Shown here one piece after another: positions 60,493-64,000 of a stretch of 64,000 nucleotides of DNA. Numbering within the stretch: position 1 is the first letter of the stretch; each line of letters begins with the position of its first letter. The stretch is taken from assembly GCA_020073015.1 (NCBI GenBank), contig JAIQFZ010000012.1, forward strand, positions 1-64,000, read 5' to 3'. The notes beneath the pieces were generated by a model. It worked only from the letters and a program-made list of their open reading frames with translations, searched no databases and was not told the origin of the DNA. Both the position numbers and the translations under genes were made by a program. This stretch comes from Terriglobia bacterium (lineage in GTDB: Bacteria; Acidobacteriota; Terriglobia; Terriglobales; Acidobacteriaceae).

Positions 60493-61479
60493 CTATTCGG
60501 TGAACAGGGGCGCGGGGTTTACCGGAAGCTCGACTTTTAGTGTTGTTCCTCGGTTGGGTTCACTGCGCAGCTCGACGGTACCTCTCACCAGCCTGACGCG
60601 TTCTTTCATACTGACCAGGCCAAGACCGCCAGACGCAGGGAGTTGATCGGAGCGGAAGCCCTTTCCGCGGTCTGACACCCTCAGCTGTAAGGTATTCTCG
60701 CAACGGTCCAAATGCACGGTCGCACAGGTTACACCAGCATGCTTGACAATGTTCTGCAATGCTTCCTGGGTTACCCGATAAATGCAGAGCGCGATCCCCA
60801 TGGGCATATCCTCAAATGTGCCGCTGGCCTCAAAACTGATCTCGACACCACTCAGGGAGGAGAACTCCTTGCAGTGACCGCGCAAAGCGGCTGCCAAATC
60901 GCCGTAATCGAGCACCGCAGGATGCAATTCGTGGGACATCTGGCGAATGGTTGTCGAGACACGAGAAAGCTGGTCGCAAACATCTTCCAGTTGCTGGCGA
61001 GCCTCTGGTTTGGTGTCCGCAAGTTTCCGCCGCACGCCGCCCACCGCCAGGCTGATTGCAGCAATCTGCTGATTCAGATCATCATGCAGCTCGCGCGCAA
61101 TTCTAGTGCGCTCCTGTTCCTGAGCATTGATCAGACGTTCCGCGAGCCTCTCTTCAGCCCTGAGGCGTTCTTCAAGACGGATGCACTCGTAGTCCGCTTT
61201 TTCGGCGCAGGGGCGGGTTGAAAGTCTGTGTGACATCCGATGGGCAATAGCATGAATTGATTTAAGACGTGCCGTTGCAGCCCCATCGGGTGTGATGATC
61301 CCGTCGAGCAGATCACATTCGCCAATGATGACGGCCAAATCGTTGTTCAGGTCGTGAGCTAGTGTGCAGCGCTGCGCCACGGCAGTGCTATCGGGCCGCT
61401 GATATTTGTTCAGAAGCATGAGATCACCTCCCATCGTGAACATGCATTCTTCCAACTGTTTGTCAGGAATCGGAGGCAT
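60493..61479 (-). CDS. Sensor histidine kinase, NarX/DegS type (HisKA_3)
   Basis: AQEQERTRIARELHDDLNQQIAAISLAVGGVRRKL; MSHELHPAVLDYGDLAAALRGHCKEF; RVSDRGKGFRSDQLPASGGLGLVSMKERVRLVRG. Confidence 0.9.
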   Translation of the reverse strand: MPPIPDKQLEECMFTMGGDLMLLNKYQRPDSTAVAQRCTLAHDLNNDLAVIIGECDLLDGIITPDGAATARLKSIHAIAHRMSHRLSTRPCAEKADYECIRLEERLRAEERLAERLINAQEQERTRIARELHDDLNQQIAAISLAVGGVRRKLADTKPEARQQLEDVCDQLSRVSTTIRQMSHELHPAVLDYGDLAAALRGHCKEFSSLSGVEISFEASGTFEDMPMGIALCIYRVTQEALQNIVKHAGVTCATVHLDRCENTLQLRVSDRGKGFRSDQLPASGGLGLVSMKERVRLVRGTVELRSEPNRGTTLKVELPVNPAPLFTE

Positions 61480-61881
61480 GCGATTGGTGCGCTTCCACTA
61501 GTCATTATATTATACGATGTATAAGTTAAAGTCAAACAAGACAAACGATAGTAACGACGATAGAACGCCAATTTATTGTATTGATTATAGATGCTTTATA
61601 CTGTCTACCAGAAAGCGTAAATCTCACTGGGTAGAAATATTGTTTTACACTGTATAGTTAACAATGTAAAAGTATAGCAGTTTTGGAGAGGCCCTCCCTC
61701 CGGCCGTTTCTCACCGCTTGGCGCGTGCTGACGTGGAAGGTTTGACCATAGACATTTCCGGAGCCGACGAAATCGGGGCATTCGGCGAGAGCATGAGAGC
61801 TGTTCATGCGGCTATTAAGGAGCTGTCAAGATTGGCAGCCTCCGCAGCCAGTTAACTCAAGAAGGCGAGGACCAGAAAACA

Positions 61882-62064
61882 ATGGCAGCAATTTTGACCA
61901 ACTTTTACAAACAAGCGGCAACAGAATTCGGAATCAGCGGCAGAGTGAAACTGGCCATGCTGACGAAGATTCCCTCGCAAGCAGCGGAGACAGTCGAGGA
62001 TTCGCCGGAAAACATCCGGGTATTCGAGCAGGCCCTGGTTCAATTGCGGCGAGACGCAAAATAA
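61882..62064 (+). CDS. Small hypothetical protein (60 aa)
   Basis: MAAILTNFYKQAATEFGISGRVKLAMLTKIPSQAAETVEDSPENIRVFEQALVQLRRDAK; gaggac purine-rich stretch upstream. Confidence 0.4.
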   Translation: MAAILTNFYKQAATEFGISGRVKLAMLTKIPSQAAETVEDSPENIRVFEQALVQLRRDAK

Positions 62065-62234
62065 CAACTCGTCAATTTTGCCAGCGAGGAGGTTCGTTCC
62101 TCCCTGAGATGCGAATGTTCCTGCTTACGACCGCCATCTCTAGGATCGCTCCTCAATGCCGTAGACACTCTCGGTCACATCAATAATCGCGTGGCCCAGA
62201 TGTTGTCTGCGGACGACCTCAGGGGGGGCTCGCT

Positions 62235-64000
62235 TTACTGCACGACGATCTTGCCGACTAGTTTCGATTTATTGAAGTTGTTCTCGACCTGCAACGGAAT
62301 CTCGCCAGGCGCATCCGGTTGGAATTCGAAATCGTAGGTTTCGCCGGACGCGATATGCAGTACGGCATCCCCCGGCTGCGCCAGTCGCGACGGGACCGTG
62401 GCCCCGTCCTTTGCGACGGCGCGCCAGCTCGCCGGGCGCTCCTTGCTGCCGAGCTGAACGTTAGCTCCGAGATTGGGCGCCATGTTGATCACCCGCAGGC
62501 GATACCTTGCGCCGCGGCTGAATACCATCGGGCTGAGCTCTTCCGATCCGTTGACGGTGATTCGCGTGGCGTCAAAGAAGGTGTCGCGCGTGCCGATCAC
62601 CAGCAGCCGGTCGTGCTCGGCGTCAAACGATTCGCCCGGCTCCAGCACGATCAGGCCGCCGTACACTCCGCCGGAGAGCTGGTTCGGATCGGCAGCGTGC
62701 GTGTGATAAATGAACGTCCCCGCGCGGTTGGGCGTGAAGCGGGCGACGAAGCTCGCGCCCGGCTTAATGACGGGCGTGACCTGATCGCCAGCGCCGCCTC
62801 CCACCACGCCATCGTAGTAGCTGTCGAGTTCCAAGCCATGCCAGTGGATCGTAGTCGGTGCATCGAGGTGGTTCACCACCGTGATCTCCGTCGGTTCTCC
62901 GCGCGTCACTACGATCGGTGGTCCTACAGATTTGTCCTCCGAGGCCACGATCTTCTTTCCCTCACGCACCGAGCAGGAAAAGGTGCGCGATTTCCCGTCA
63001 GTCGCGTTCGGCTCGATCACAAGGTCGATTTTCCGCGGCGTACCGGCCGAGGCGGGCACCGGCGCTGACGACGGTGCTTTCACGTTGATCATGAGTACCA
63101 GTCCGGCCATGTCATTCATGGCGCCCATCGGTTCGTGGTGTGCATGCCCTCCACCGGCGGCTTCGGATTCGCCGTACTGTTTCGCCATCGCCCGGCCGAA
63201 CACCGGCACGCGCTCATCGGCGGAGATGTGGAATTGGAAGTGGCAGTGGAACAACCAGCGCCCGACATGTTCGGGCGTCCATTCCAGCATCATCGTGTTC
63301 CCTGGCCGCAGGTTCTGTGTGACGACCGACTGCCGGTCGCTGCCCGCGTAGGCAGTGTCCGTCTCGAAACTCCCCAGACTAAGCACCTGGTAGAACGCGC
63401 CGTGGAGGTGCATCGGATGTTCCGAGACGCTTGGGTTGATGACGCGCCAGCGGATGTTATCGCCTGTCATATATTCCAGTGGTTCGGTGTAGGGGTAGGA
63501 CTTGCCGTTGATGGTGACAACTTCGAAGGCGGGGTGAACGACGTCAGCCGCCGCGAACATTGCATTGATGACGAATACGCGGTCCGCAGCGACGGGACCG
63601 GCAGGGTCCACAATGAAGGCGCCGTTCAGATGCGTGTCGGCCCGCAAGGGCTGCACGAGCGTCAGGGAGCCGACCTGGAAAGGCTCGGTCGTCCGCGCCC
63701 AGTAGTAATACGTCCCGGGTGCGCCGGCGGCAAAAGTGAATTCGCGGCTTTCGCCGGCGGGAATCTCAACGCCGGTCTTCGCATCGCTGGGACGCGTGGT
63801 CAGGCCGTACACCGTCGTTTTCATCTTCAGCTTGTTGGTGACGGTCACGTGGACGGTCGTGCCTTCCGGCATGCGCAGCATCGGCCCGGGAATCTGTGCC
63901 GCACGTCCGGCTTCACCGAATGCCTGCACGAAAAGTTGCGGGCCATCGTCCGCCTCGGGACGCCACGCGCCACTGCGCAGTTCGAGTTGGACGTTGAGCA
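62235..64000 (-). CDS. Multicopper oxidase (5' end beyond window)
   Basis: TIHWHGLELDSYYDGV, GTFIYHTHAADPNQLSGGVYGGLIV, HPMHLHGAFYQVLSLG, GRWLFHCHFQFHISADERV copper motifs; frame stays open to the window end. Confidence 0.92.
   Translation of the reverse strand, partial: LNVQLELRSGAWRPEADDGPQLFVQAFGEAGRAAQIPGPMLRMPEGTTVHVTVTNKLKMKTTVYGLTTRPSDAKTGVEIPAGESREFTFAAGAPGTYYYWARTTEPFQVGSLTLVQPLRADTHLNGAFIVDPAGPVAADRVFVINAMFAAADVVHPAFEVVTINGKSYPYTEPLEYMTGDNIRWRVINPSVSEHPMHLHGAFYQVLSLGSFETDTAYAGSDRQSVVTQNLRPGNTMMLEWTPEHVGRWLFHCHFQFHISADERVPVFGRAMAKQYGESEAAGGGHAHHEPMGAMNDMAGLVLMINVKAPSSAPVPASAGTPRKIDLVIEPNATDGKSRTFSCSVREGKKIVASEDKSVGPPIVVTRGEPTEITVVNHLDAPTTIHWHGLELDSYYDGVVGGGAGDQVTPVIKPGASFVARFTPNRAGTFIYHTHAADPNQLSGGVYGGLIVLEPGESFDAEHDRLLVIGTRDTFFDATRITVNGSEELSPMVFSRGARYRLRVINMAPNLGANVQLGSKERPASWRAVAKDGATVPSRLAQPGDAVLHIASGETYDFEFQPDAPGEIPLQVENNFNKSKLVGKIVVQ

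Noticed and set aside
1-64000. CRISPR arrays, tRNA/rRNA genes, prophage or transposase genes
   Set aside because: Looked for regularly spaced direct repeats, T-loop GTTCGANTC-type signatures, rRNA cores and integrase/transposase motifs; none found by eye

Overview
GC-rich chromosomal window of Acidobacteriota character (inferred from gene content and intergenic repeat style). It is almost fully coding, with about 45 supported protein genes. In order: amidohydrolase C-terminus (truncated by the window edge), cupin, thrC, thrB, DinB-like, MFS transporter, an APC permease split by an apparent frameshift, PIG-L deacetylase, two tandem Ser/Thr kinase-TPR paralogs, a large TonB-dependent Oar-like receptor, an ATP-grasp / M29 aminopeptidase / GCS2 ligase cluster, ilvE, DinB, rho, an omega-like small ORF, rpsT, AAA+ ATPase, a nucleotidyltransferase pair, phoH-ybeY-corC, era, an RsbW-like ATPase, ntrX/ntrY-like genes, ECF Co/Ni transporter cbiMQO, GH10 xylanase, an endonuclease III-like gene, pilB-pilT-pilC-pilS-pilR, two DUF3857/transglutaminase-like genes, an FMN alpha-hydroxy-acid oxidase, DUF2277, a NarX-type histidine kinase and a multicopper oxidase (truncated by the window end). 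Best leads: (1) an exact 16-bp tandem duplication that breaks the APC permease reading frame; (2) a perfect 16-bp palindrome TGTTCCACGTGGAACA matching the ParB parS type; (3) a compact GCS2 + M29 + ATP-grasp gene set that could make or process an unknown peptide-like metabolite; (4) a short, near-identical displaced fragment of the multicopper oxidase next to a histidine kinase; (5) several families of interspersed palindromic repeats; (6) two promoter-plus-structured-leader regions. No CRISPR array, tRNA, rRNA, transposase or prophage was recognised. Start codons are approximate; all family calls come from reading translations, not from database searches.
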